In this document: positions 54,823 to 63,330 of the stretch, in pieces
Position numbering within the stretch: the stretch's first letter is position 1
Layout of the letters: every line of letters begins with the position of its first letter
NCBI GenBank assembly: GCA_019429405.1
Contig: JAHYIZ010000001.1
Location: 294,035 to 358,034 of the forward strand
Length of the DNA: 64,000 nt
Origin: Paracoccaceae bacterium
Lineage (GTDB): Bacteria; Pseudomonadota; Alphaproteobacteria; Rhodobacterales; Rhodobacteraceae
Direction: 5' to 3'
Position numbers and translations under genes: made by a program
Notes under the pieces: generated by a model
Database searches by the model: none
What the model was told of the DNA's origin: nothing
What the model saw: the letters and a program-made list of their open reading frames with translations, nothing else

Positions 54823-55857
54823 ATGCGCTACATTCCCGCCGAAACCCGTTATGACAACATGATCTACAACCGCTGCGGCGCCTCAGGCCTGAAGCTTCCT
54901 GCGATCTCGCTCGGCCTGTGGCACAATTTCGGCCATGACACGCCGCACGCCACCAAACGCGCGATTTGCCAAACCGCCTTCGACCTTGGCATCACGCATT
55001 TCGACCTTGCCAATAACTACGGGCCACCGCCCGGCAGCGCCGAAGAGGCGTTTGGCGAGATCTTGCGCACCGATTTTGCCGGCTACCGTGATGAGCTGAT
55101 TATTTCGTCGAAGGCGGGTTACCTGATGTGGCCCGGCCCCTATGGCGAGTGGGGCAGCCGGAAATACCTGATCTCGTCCTGTGACGCCTCGCTGAAGCGT
55201 TTGGGGCTGGACTATGTCGATATCTTCTATTCGCACCGTTTTGACCCAAACACGCCGCTTGAAGAAACCATGGGCGCGCTCGATCAGATTGTGCGGTCTG
55301 GCCGCGCGCTTTATGCCGGCATCTCCAGTTACAACTCTGCCCGCACGCGGCAGGCGGTCGCGATCTTGAACGATCTGGGCACGCCTTGCGTGATTCACCA
55401 GCCCAGCTACAACATGATCAACCGCTGGGTTGAGCGCGATGGCCTGCGTGAAACCCTGGCCGAACTGGGCGTCGGCTCCATCGCCTTCACGCCGCTGGCG
55501 CAAGGCATGCTGACAAACAAATACCTGCGCGGCGTGCCCGAGGGCAGCCGTGCGGCGCAGGGCAAAAGCCTCGATCCGGGCGTGCTCACCCCGGCAGCCA
55601 TTGAAAAGATCCGCGCGTTGAACGGCATCGCCGAAGCGCGCGGGCAAACGCTCGCGCAAATGGCGCTTGCTTGGGTGCTGCGCGGTGGCGGCATCACCAC
55701 CGCGCTGATCGGCGCCTCGCGGCCCGAACAGGTGCGCGACTGTGTGGGGGCGCTCAATCGGCTTGATTTCACGGCTTCCGAACTGGCCGAGATTGACCGA
55801 CACGCGCAGGATGAGGCGATCAACCTTTGGGCGCAGTCTTCGGAGGAGCGGGATTGA
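54823..55857 (+). CDS. Aldo/keto reductase (YghZ-like)
   Basis: A 344-residue NAD(P)H-dependent aldo/keto reductase. The catalytic tetrad is D61 and Y66 in FDLANNYGPPPGSAE, K97 in ISSKAGYLMW and H138 in IFYSHRFD. It resembles E. coli YghZ (Gpr), which reduces L-glyceraldehyde-3-phosphate. CGGAGGC precedes the ATG. It is coupled to the following cytochrome gene by a TTGA overlap. The true substrate is unknown; a sugar or aldehyde fits the xyl neighbourhood. Confidence 0.92.
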   Translation: MRYIPAETRYDNMIYNRCGASGLKLPAISLGLWHNFGHDTPHATKRAICQTAFDLGITHFDLANNYGPPPGSAEEAFGEILRTDFAGYRDELIISSKAGYLMWPGPYGEWGSRKYLISSCDASLKRLGLDYVDIFYSHRFDPNTPLEETMGALDQIVRSGRALYAGISSYNSARTRQAVAILNDLGTPCVIHQPSYNMINRWVERDGLRETLAELGVGSIAFTPLAQGMLTNKYLRGVPEGSRAAQGKSLDPGVLTPAAIEKIRALNGIAEARGQTLAQMALAWVLRGGGITTALIGASRPEQVRDCVGALNRLDFTASELAEIDRHAQDEAINLWAQSSEERD

Positions 55858-57158
55858 GGGCACTCGCAACCCTTCTGCTGGCTGCGTCACCCGCGCTGGC
55901 CGAGGTTCCCGCGCCCGTCACCGATGCCGAGTATGGCACGCTGAACATGGGCGAAGTGCGGCTGGGGCAATTGCTGTTCTATGACGCGATCCTGTCGGGC
56001 AACCGCAACATTTCCTGTGCGACCTGCCACCACCCGCGCTTCGGCACCTCTGACGGGCTGTCGCTTGGCCTTGGCGAAGGGGCATCAGGCCTTGGCCCAG
56101 ACCGCCACATCACTGCCGAAAACACCCCCGAGCTGCGCATTCCGCGCAATTCGCCTGGCCTGTTCAACCTTGGCGCGGCAGAGTTCACGCGGCTCTTTCA
56201 CGATGGCCGCATCGAAGCAGACCTCGCCCGACCCTCTGGCATCAGAACGCCGATGGATGACGAGATGGTCACCGGCTTTGCCTCGGTTCTGGCAGCTCAG
56301 ACCATGTTTCCGGTTTTGTCGTCGGATGAAATGGCGGGACACTATAACGAAAACGACGTGTCGCGGGCGGTGCGCTCGGGCCGCATCACCGGGCCAGGTG
56401 GTGCCTGGGACATCATCGCGGCGCGGGTCGCGGCGATCCCCGAATATGCGGCCAGTTTCGGCTCTGTTTCAGCCGAAATCGCGGCTGGGCGCGCGGTTGC
56501 CTTTACTGACATCTCGAATGCGATTGCGGCCTTTGTCGCTTATGAATGGCGATCTGACAGCAGCCCATTTGACGCCTTCCTGCGCGGCGGGGCGCCATTG
56601 CCGCCAGACGCGCAAATCGGCATGGGCCTGTTTTACGGCGAAGCGGGCTGCGCTGCGTGCCACAATGGCCCGTTCCTGACCGACCACGGTTTTCACGCCA
56701 CCGCCGAGGCGCAACTTGGCCCCGGCAAGGCCGAGCGGTTCGAAAGCCACAGCCGCGATGAAGGGCGCTTTCGTGTCACCGGGCAAGCGGCAGACCTCTA
56801 CGCCTTCCGCACCCCATCTTTGCGCAATGTCACGGTGACCGGCCCCTGGGGGCACGCCGGGGCGCACCTGACGCTTGCGGGTTTCCTTGCCAGCCACGGC
56901 CAGCCTGCCGCGCTTGCAAACTATGATCGCGCCGCCTTGCTGCCCGACCTGCCCGATACCAAGCCCGACTGGGCCATTCTCGATAGCGCCAGCGAATCTG
57001 CCGCAGTCGCCGCCGCCGCCACCACGCTACGCCCGCTTTCGCAGGACGAAATCGTCTCTATTCTGGCGTTTCTTGATAGTCTGACAGACCAGACAGCACT
57101 TGCAGGCAGGCTCGGTGTGCCAGCGACCGTGCCTTCCGGTCTGCCCGTCGACCACTGA
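55854..57158 (+). CDS. Di-heme cytochrome c peroxidase-like protein
   Basis: A 434-residue secreted protein of the CcpA/MauG family with two c-haem sites: CATCH (C55, C58, H59) and CAACH (C266, C269, H270). A signal peptide ends ASPALA. No ATG is present at the start; a TTG at 55854 overlapping the reductase stop has GGAGGAG seven bases upstream, so I infer a TTG start. CCP-type proteins reduce peroxide, MauG-type ones oxidise protein tryptophans or other targets; which applies is not clear. Electrons would come from a cytochrome c in the periplasm. Confidence 0.9.
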   Translation: MRALATLLLAASPALAEVPAPVTDAEYGTLNMGEVRLGQLLFYDAILSGNRNISCATCHHPRFGTSDGLSLGLGEGASGLGPDRHITAENTPELRIPRNSPGLFNLGAAEFTRLFHDGRIEADLARPSGIRTPMDDEMVTGFASVLAAQTMFPVLSSDEMAGHYNENDVSRAVRSGRITGPGGAWDIIAARVAAIPEYAASFGSVSAEIAAGRAVAFTDISNAIAAFVAYEWRSDSSPFDAFLRGGAPLPPDAQIGMGLFYGEAGCAACHNGPFLTDHGFHATAEAQLGPGKAERFESHSRDEGRFRVTGQAADLYAFRTPSLRNVTVTGPWGHAGAHLTLAGFLASHGQPAALANYDRAALLPDLPDTKPDWAILDSASESAAVAAAATTLRPLSQDEIVSILAFLDSLTDQTALAGRLGVPATVPSGLPVDH

Positions 57159-57172
57159 TTTCTCCGTTGCGC

Positions 57173-57210
57173 AAATACCCTGCGGGGGTCCGGGGGTGCA
57201 AAACCCCCGG
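57173..57210. repeat. Palindromic intergenic element (copy 2, half) / terminator
   Basis: The same sequence as the first arm and hairpin of the element at 7840-7929: AAATACCC, then GGGGGTCCGGGGG and a hairpin CCGGGGG-TGCAAAA-CCCCCGG. Three bases differ between the copies over 38. It lies between convergent genes and abuts the stop codon of the FG-GAP gene, so it may end both transcripts. Confidence 0.7.
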
Positions 57211-58695
57211 CTACTTTGCTAGCCGCGTGACGGCGTTCACCTCAACGCCTTGCCAGTCACCCAACTGCCCGTCGGGCCAGATCACCCGCGCCTCTGCCGC
57301 GTGCTCTGCGCCCAGCCCAAAATGCACCGGCAGCGCCTGCCCACCTGCGTGGCCGCCGCCGACTGTCACCTCGGCGGACTGAACCTTGCCGCCCGCACGC
57401 AGTTCGACCCATGCGCCAACCGCCCTGCGGTTTGCGCCGGGCAAAACAGGCTCTATTGATGCCCAATTACCACCACCGATGCTGATGTTGCGCCAGATTT
57501 CCAGCGGCGCGCGGCGATTGACCACCACGAGGTCGAGCAAGCCGTCGGCGTTCAGATCGGCCAGTGCCGCGCCGCGCGCGCGCTCGATCGAAGCAATCCC
57601 CGCAGCTTCTCCCGCCTCATGGAACACCCCGTCCGGCCCCTGCATCAGCAGGTTGTTGGGGTCGTGAATCGCGTTTGAAGGCATTTGATCGACATTGCCC
57701 TTGGCGATGAACAGATCAAGCCGCCCGTCATTGTCGACATCCCCAAACTCGGCGTGCCAGCCGGTCGAAGGTCGGCCGTCATCCCCGAGATATGGCCGCT
57801 GCGCATAGGTGCCGAGGCTGAACGGCGCGTTTTCAAAGCCCTCGCCGCGATTGAACTGCAAAAGCTGGTCGCCCATTGAGGTCATCACCACCTCGGGCAG
57901 CCCGTCGCCCGTGATGTCACGGCTGGCAATGCCCATGCCCCAGAGCGAAAAATGTGGCCAGCCTTCGCGCTCGGCCAGCGGGTTCAGGTGGAACATCTGC
58001 TCATAGCCGCCGCGCACATAGTAGTGCCGGTCATTCGAAACGCGCAGCTCAGGCGTGCCCTTGCGCTGCCAGTCTGAAATCAGCATCGACAGCGCGCAGT
58101 AGCCGGGCAGAATAGGCTCTAACGCTGCGTATTTCGGCCCATTTGGCCGGTAGATTTCATTGCTGTCGCAGGCCTCGAAGGGGCCATTCGGGTTGGTGCG
58201 ATCTACATAATTGCCAAAGACAAGCGTTGGCAGCGTGGCGCCATTTTCCCAGGTGGCGGTAAAGGCAGTGGTCCAGGCGTCGCGCGGCGCCAGGCCAAAA
58301 TCTGCGGTTGCGTCACTGAACCGGCAATCGCCGTGCCCGCGCAAAAGCATGTTCGGCCCCACCCGCAGCACCGCAAGGTCAATCAACCCGTCGCTGTCAA
58401 TATCCAGCGGATAGGCTCCGGTGACACCGGTGATCGGCGCAATCGGGCCGGGGGCAAAGCGCAGCGCTCCGCCGGGGTCTGACTGGTTAACCAGAAGCGA
58501 CGCCGCGTTTTCGCCGCCCGCCGCGAACAGATCGGGGCGCGCATCGCCATTGCAGTCAAACACCGCGACACCGCCACCCACAAAATGCTCCCATCCGCCG
58601 CCATAGACATGTGGCGGCGAGAGCGCCGCGTCATTGACGAAAAGCGGCTCTGCAGCTGCCGGAAATGCGATCAGCACTGCCGCAAGCACCCTCAT
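57211..58695 (-). CDS. Secreted FG-GAP/ASPIC (CRTAC-like) beta-propeller protein
   Basis: A 494-residue protein with a signal peptide (MRVLAAVLIAFPAAAEPLF). Several FG-GAP calcium-binding loops such as DCNGDARPDLF, DIDSDGLIDLAV, DITGDGLPEVVM, DVDNDGRLDLFIAKGN and DLNADGLLDLVV form a propeller. The C-terminal ASPIC/UnbV part contains VGAWVELRAGGKVQSAEVTV and RVIWPDGQLGDWQGVEV. Such proteins often sit beside di-heme peroxidases. Start overlaps the ROK gene stop (ATGA). Partner or ligand is unknown. Confidence 0.88.
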   Translation of the reverse strand: MRVLAAVLIAFPAAAEPLFVNDAALSPPHVYGGGWEHFVGGGVAVFDCNGDARPDLFAAGGENAASLLVNQSDPGGALRFAPGPIAPITGVTGAYPLDIDSDGLIDLAVLRVGPNMLLRGHGDCRFSDATADFGLAPRDAWTTAFTATWENGATLPTLVFGNYVDRTNPNGPFEACDSNEIYRPNGPKYAALEPILPGYCALSMLISDWQRKGTPELRVSNDRHYYVRGGYEQMFHLNPLAEREGWPHFSLWGMGIASRDITGDGLPEVVMTSMGDQLLQFNRGEGFENAPFSLGTYAQRPYLGDDGRPSTGWHAEFGDVDNDGRLDLFIAKGNVDQMPSNAIHDPNNLLMQGPDGVFHEAGEAAGIASIERARGAALADLNADGLLDLVVVNRRAPLEIWRNISIGGGNWASIEPVLPGANRRAVGAWVELRAGGKVQSAEVTVGGGHAGGQALPVHFGLGAEHAAEARVIWPDGQLGDWQGVEVNAVTRLAK

Positions 58696-59972
58696 TGCGC
58701 GGCCATTTCACGCGGGGGGCACAAAAGCCCGTCCGAGACCTCGTGCAGCGCCAGCGCCGCGGCGCCATGCGCCCAGAGCAGATCGCCCCATGCGTGGGTC
58801 TCAATGCGCGGCGCCGGGCGGCCGGTGTTGAGCATCATCGCCTGCATCTCGGCAAGCGTTTCCTCGGCGTAGAGGTAGTCATAACGCATCCGCTCGCCGG
58901 AAAGGATGATCAGTTCGGGGTCGAACAGGTTGACCACGTTCGAAAGCCCCAGCGCAAGATAGCGCCCGGCGCGGTGAAAGATTGAGCGCGCGGCAACGTT
59001 GCCCGCCTTGGCGTGGTCAAAAAGGCTTTCCAGAAGCGCGCCAACGCTCTGATTCTCACGATGCGTCAGGTTGAGCGCGGTTTGCGCCTCACGCACCAGC
59101 GCATAATCGGCAACATAGGCCTCAAGGCAGCCCCGCTGACCGCAGCGGCACAGCGCGCCATCAAGCTGCACCTTGGTATGGCCAAGCTCCATCCCCATGC
59201 CTTGCGAGCCGCGAAAGATGCGGTGGTTGATGACAAAGCCCATGCCAACGCCGTGCTCGATCGTCACCACCGCGAAATCCGAAAGCCGGCGCCCGGCGCC
59301 GAACCACAATTCAGCCAGCGTCACCAGATTGGCATCGTTGTCGATGTGGACAGGCAGGCCGAGGCGTTGCGATGCAGCGGCGGCAAGCGGCACATGGCGA
59401 TCAGCAAGCACCGGCGACCAGTGCACAACCCCCGAGGGGCAATCGACAAACCCCGGCACACCAAGCCCCACCGCCGAAAGCGTGGCGCGCGGCAACCCGG
59501 CCTTGGCGCAGACGCGGTCAAGCAAGGTTTCGCTGGCAGCGACGATATCGGAAAGCTGCATGGCCCCCGGCTGGCGCGAAATCGCCTCGCCCGCAATCAG
59601 GTTGCCCGCAAAATCGACCACCACGGCCGTGTGCTCGCGGTCTGAGAGCTTGATGCCCGCAACATAATGCGCCGCCGCCTGCACGCGAAGCGCCACCGCG
59701 GGCCGCCCGCGTCCGGTGTCTGCCTCGCGCGGGGCGCGCACCTCTTCCAGAAACCCGCGTTCGATTAGCTCCGATGTCAGCGTGGTCACCGAGGCTGGGC
59801 TGATCGAAAGCTCTTTGGCAACGTCGACGCGCGCGATCTGGCCAGCAGCCCGAACCCGGTCGAAGATTTGCTGGCGCAGCGGGCGCGCGGTTTCGGAAAG
59901 AGGCGGAATCAGCGGGCCGCAACCAAGCGCGCCGCCGCCTGGCCCCCTTCTTTCTGCCGAAAGGCTCGCCAT
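58692..59972 (-). CDS. ROK family transcriptional regulator (XylR-like)
   Basis: A 426-residue ROK regulator. An N-terminal MarR-like winged HTH (RQQIFDRVRAAGQIARVDVA; ELSISPASVTTLTSELIERG) precedes the sugar-kinase-like domain. VGLGVPGFVDCPSGVVHWSP, IDNDANLVTLAELWFGAG, IEHGVGMGFVI and the zinc motif CRCGQRGCLE with His in MGMELGHTKVQLD are intact. Divergent from xylFHGB, it probably represses the xyl genes unless xylose or a related sugar is bound. GGGAG lies about ten bases before the start at 59972. Confidence 0.93.
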   Translation of the reverse strand: MASLSAERRGPGGGALGCGPLIPPLSETARPLRQQIFDRVRAAGQIARVDVAKELSISPASVTTLTSELIERGFLEEVRAPREADTGRGRPAVALRVQAAAHYVAGIKLSDREHTAVVVDFAGNLIAGEAISRQPGAMQLSDIVAASETLLDRVCAKAGLPRATLSAVGLGVPGFVDCPSGVVHWSPVLADRHVPLAAAASQRLGLPVHIDNDANLVTLAELWFGAGRRLSDFAVVTIEHGVGMGFVINHRIFRGSQGMGMELGHTKVQLDGALCRCGQRGCLEAYVADYALVREAQTALNLTHRENQSVGALLESLFDHAKAGNVAARSIFHRAGRYLALGLSNVVNLFDPELIILSGERMRYDYLYAEETLAEMQAMMLNTGRPAPRIETHAWGDLLWAHGAAALALHEVSDGLLCPPREMAAQ

Positions 59973-60027
59973 ATTCTTCGGCTCCCTAACTAAATACTGC
60001 ACCTGCAGCACAATTTTGGCCTGATCC

Positions 60028-60044
60028 GCGCTGCTGCGCAGCGC
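60028..60044. promoter_or_regulatory. Palindrome in the divergent ROK/xylF control region
   Basis: GCGCTG-CTGCG-CAGCGC is a 6-5-6 inverted repeat in the 210-base divergent gap 59973-60182, upstream of the xylF promoter. It could be a ROK operator. Two AACTAAA words at 59988 and 60099 are another candidate pair. Confidence 0.4.
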
Positions 60045-60093
60045 AATCACGGATTTGGCATCCAGATTCCTACAGTGTCCTGTCATTTTTATT

Positions 60094-60122
60094 TTGACAA
60101 CTAAAATTATTGCTTCAAATAT
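60094..60122 (+). promoter_or_regulatory. Possible xylF promoter
   Basis: TTGACA (60094-60099) is a perfect -35. Seventeen bases later, AAATAT (60117-60122) matches the -10 at three of six. The weak -10 suggests control by an activator or the ROK protein. Confidence 0.5.
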
Positions 60123-60182
60123 CGGCCCATTCCGGCGAATCCGCCGGGCAGGGCCCGCGTGGCTCGACTTTGGGAGGACGAC

Positions 60183-61196
60183 ATGAAAAAGACCCTTTTG
60201 CTGGCCGCCACTCTGGCGCTTGGCTATACCACCTCTGCTCTGGCGCTGACCGTTGGCGTTTCCTGGTCGAACTTTCAGGAAGAGCGCTGGAAGACCGACG
60301 AGGCCGCAATCAAGGCCGCGCTTGAGGCCGCTGGCGCCACCTATGTTTCGGCTGACGCACAATCGTCTTCGGCCAAGCAACTTTCGGATATTGAAAGCCT
60401 GATGGCGCAGGGCGTCGATGCCCTGATCGTGCTGGCGCAGGACACTCAGGCGATCATTCCCGCCGTGGCCGCCGCTGCCGACGAAGGCATTCCGGTTATC
60501 GCCTACGACCGCCTGATCGAAGACGCGCGCGCTTTCTATCTGACCTTCGACAACGTCGAGGTTGGCCGCATGCAGGCGCGCGCCGTCTTTGCGGCAGCGC
60601 CCACCGGCAACTATGTGATGATCAAAGGCTCGCCGACCGACCCGAACTCGGATTTCTTGCGGGGCGGGCAACAGGAAGTGCTGCAAGCCGCGATCGATTC
60701 GGGCGCGATCAAGATTGTCGGTGAGGCCTATACCGATGGTTGGCTGCCCGCGAACGCGCAACGCAACATGGAACAGATCCTGACCGCGCAGAACAACAAG
60801 GTTGATGCGGTCGTCGCCTCGAACGACGGCACGGCGGGCGGCTCGGTTGCCGCGCTGACCGCGCAGGGCATGGTTGTTCCGGTTTCCGGGCAAGATGGCG
60901 ACCACGCCGCGCTAAACCGCGTAGCGCTTGGCACCCAGACCGTCTCGGTCTGGAAAGACGCGCGTGATCTGGGCAAGGCAGCGGCAGAAATCGCCGTCGC
61001 ACTTGCGAACGACGCCAACGCGTCCGTTGCAGGCGCCGCGCCCTGGACTTCGCCCTCGGGCACCACGATGAACGCCCTGTTCCTTGCGCCGATGCCGATC
61101 ACCAAAGACAATCTGTCGGCGGTTGTTGACGCAGGCTGGATCACCAAAGAGGCGCTTTGCCAAGGTGTGACCGCAGGCCCCGCCCCGTGCAACTGA
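60183..61196 (+). CDS. xylF: D-xylose ABC transporter substrate-binding protein
   Basis: A 337-residue periplasmic binding protein with a signal peptide of about 21 residues ending [42 protein letters not shown] and the following [18 protein letters not shown] segment (sugar contacts) match XylF. It delivers D-xylose to XylH. GGGAGGACG precedes the ATG. It is the first gene of xylFHGB and is followed by a strong hairpin. Confidence 0.95.
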   Translation: MKKTLLLAATLALGYTTSALALTVGVSWSNFQEERWKTDEAAIKAALEAAGATYVSADAQSSSAKQLSDIESLMAQGVDALIVLAQDTQAIIPAVAAAADEGIPVIAYDRLIEDARAFYLTFDNVEVGRMQARAVFAAAPTGNYVMIKGSPTDPNSDFLRGGQQEVLQAAIDSGAIKIVGEAYTDGWLPANAQRNMEQILTAQNNKVDAVVASNDGTAGGSVAALTAQGMVVPVSGQDGDHAALNRVALGTQTVSVWKDARDLGKAAAEIAVALANDANASVAGAAPWTSPSGTTMNALFLAPMPITKDNLSAVVDAGWITKEALCQGVTAGPAPCN

Positions 61197-61213
61197 TCTG
61201 TTGAAACGCGAAC

Positions 61214-61242
61214 TTGCGCCCCGGTCCATCGCCGGGGCGCAA
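61214..61242 (+). terminator. Hairpin between xylF and xylH
   Basis: An 11-bp perfect stem TTGCGCCCCGG with its complement and a 7-base loop, not followed by a T-run. Such stems after binding-protein genes often give partial termination or protect the xylF message so that more XylF is made. Confidence 0.65.
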
Positions 61243-61285
61243 CCTTATGCTGCGACAGCGGCTCGGCAATACGCGGGAATGGAAC

Positions 61286-62584
61286 ATGACAGATTCGGCC
61301 CCCCCTCAGGAAAAATCCGGCAAACGTGGAATTCTTGAAACCCTTGAGATTGATTCGCGGCTGCTCGGAATGTTGGGCGCCTTTTTGCTGCTGTGCCTTG
61401 CATTCAACTTTGCCACCGATGGCCGGTTTTTAACCCCGCGCAACATCTTCAACCTGTCGATCCAGACGGTCAGCGTGGCGATTATGGCCACCGGCATGGT
61501 GTTCGTGATCGTGATGCGCCACATCGACCTTTCGGTGGGGGCGCTTCTGGCCTTCTGCTCGGCCACCATGGGGGTGATGCAAGTCTCGATCTTGCCGCAG
61601 ACGCTCGGCCTTGGCATCGGCCACCCGCTGATTGCACCAATCACGATTGTGGCGGGCCTGGCGGTGGGCACGCTGGTCGGCGCCGCCAACGGCTGGCTGA
61701 TCGGCTATCAGCGCATTCCCGCATTCATCGTCACGCTGGGCGGATTGCTGATCTGGCGCAACTTTGGCTGGTATGAATCGAGCGGACAGACGCTGGGGCC
61801 GCTCGACAGCACGATCCTTCAATTCGGCGGCATCGACGGCACCCTGGGCGAAACGCTTTCGTGGGTGATCGGGGCGCTGGCGGCGGCTTCGGCCGTTTGG
61901 GCGCTGTGGCGTGCACGCGCCAACAAATTGCACCACGGCTTTCCGGTCAAGCCGGCCTGGGCCGAGGTGGGCCTTGCGGGCATCATCAGCGCGTCGATCA
62001 TGGGCTTTGTCTGGCTTTTGAACTCGTATCAAATGCCGGTAGCCCGGATGCGGCGAATGTTTGAGGCGCGCGGCGAGGTGATGCCGGAAGGCTTCACCGC
62101 AGGTTACGGCCTACCGATATCGGTATTGCTTCTGATCGTCGTGGTGGTGGTGATGACCGTTGTGGCGCGGCGCACACGCTTTGGCCGCTACATCTTCGCC
62201 GCCGGGGGCAACCCCGACGCAGCAGAGCTTTCGGGCATCAACACCCGGCTGCTGACGGTCAAGGTTTTCGCGCTCATGGGCTTTCTCTGCGCGCTGTCGG
62301 CGGTGGTGGCGCAGGCGCGCCAGACCTACCATACCAACGACATTGGCACGCTTGATGAGTTGCGCGTGATCGCCGCTGCGGTCATTGGCGGCACTGCGCT
62401 GGCGGGCGGCATTGGCACCATCTACGGCGCCATTCTGGGCGCCATCATCATGCAAAGCCTGCAGTCGGGCATGGCAATGGTGGGGGTCGATGCGCCCTTG
62501 CAGAACATCGTCGTTGGCCTTGTGCTGGTGCTCGCGGTCTGGATTGACATCCAGTATCGCAAGCGGTTGGGAGAAAAGATATGA
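61286..62584 (+). CDS. xylH: D-xylose ABC transporter permease
   Basis: A 432-residue inner-membrane permease with about ten helices. [33 protein letters not shown] and [20 protein letters not shown] with [20 protein letters not shown] are the BPD_transp_2/XylH pattern. A hydrophilic loop of about 60 residues near 195-270 is larger than in ribose permeases, as in XylH. Its stop overlaps the xylG ATG (ATGA). Confidence 0.95.
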   Translation: MTDSAPPQEKSGKRGILETLEIDSRLLGMLGAFLLLCLAFNFATDGRFLTPRNIFNLSIQTVSVAIMATGMVFVIVMRHIDLSVGALLAFCSATMGVMQVSILPQTLGLGIGHPLIAPITIVAGLAVGTLVGAANGWLIGYQRIPAFIVTLGGLLIWRNFGWYESSGQTLGPLDSTILQFGGIDGTLGETLSWVIGALAAASAVWALWRARANKLHHGFPVKPAWAEVGLAGIISASIMGFVWLLNSYQMPVARMRRMFEARGEVMPEGFTAGYGLPISVLLLIVVVVVMTVVARRTRFGRYIFAAGGNPDAAELSGINTRLLTVKVFALMGFLCALSAVVAQARQTYHTNDIGTLDELRVIAAAVIGGTALAGGIGTIYGAILGAIIMQSLQSGMAMVGVDAPLQNIVVGLVLVLAVWIDIQYRKRLGEKI

Positions 62585-63330
62585 CCTCGCCGTTGGTAGA
62601 GTTGCGCAATATCTCGATCGCCTTTGGCGGCATCAAGGCGGTCGACCACGTCACGATCGACCTGCACCCCGGTGAGGTGGTGGGGCTTCTGGGGCACAAT
62701 GGCGCAGGCAAATCGACGCTGATCAAGTGTCTATCGGGCGCCTATCAGGCCGATGCGGGCGAGGTCTTCATCGATGGCGAAAAGGTCGAGATCAAGAACC
62801 CGCGTGACGCGCGCGCGCTGAATATCGAGACGATCTATCAAACGCTGGCCTTGGCAGACAACCTCGACGCTGCGTCGAACCTGTTTTTGGGGCGCGAGCT
62901 GATCACGTCGATGGGCTTTGTCGATGACGCCGTGATGGAGGCCGAGACGCGCAAGATCATGGGCCGACTCAACCCCAACTTCCGCAAGTTCAAAGAGCCG
63001 GTGAAGGCGCTTTCGGGCGGGCAGCGGCAGTCGGTGGCAATTGCGCGGGCGGTCTATTTCAACGCGCGCATCCTGATTATGGATGAACCGACAGCGGCGC
63101 TTGGCCCGCAGGAAACCCAGATGGTCGCAGAGCTGATCCAAGAGCTGAAGGCACAGGGCCTAGGGATATTCCTGATCGAACACGACATTCACAACGTCAT
63201 GAAGCTGTGCGACCGCGCTTCGGTGATGAAGAACGGCCAGCTTGTGGGCACGGTGAATGTGAACGACGTGACCGATGAAGACATTCTGGGGATGATCATC
63301 CTGGGCAAAATGCCAGATCGGGCACGGTAA
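62581..63330 (+). CDS. xylG: Sugar ABC transporter ATP-binding protein (single cassette)
   Basis: A 249-residue ABC ATPase. Walker A is [18 protein letters not shown], the signature [19 protein letters not shown], Walker [12 protein letters not shown] and the H-loop [12 protein letters not shown]. coli XylG has two fused ATPase domains (about 513 residues); this has one, so it must work as a homodimer, like FrcA-type proteins. It is coupled to xylH and to xylB (TAATG). Confidence 0.9.
   Translation: MTSPLVELRNISIAFGGIKAVDHVTIDLHPGEVVGLLGHNGAGKSTLIKCLSGAYQADAGEVFIDGEKVEIKNPRDARALNIETIYQTLALADNLDAASNLFLGRELITSMGFVDDAVMEAETRKIMGRLNPNFRKFKEPVKALSGGQRQSVAIARAVYFNARILIMDEPTAALGPQETQMVAELIQELKAQGLGIFLIEHDIHNVMKLCDRASVMKNGQLVGTVNVNDVTDEDILGMIILGKMPDRAR

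Noticed and set aside
58692-60905. Longer ROK frame reaching through the xylF region
   Set aside because: The part upstream of 59972 is antisense to xylF and passes through the control region; the ROK protein starts MASLSAERR.
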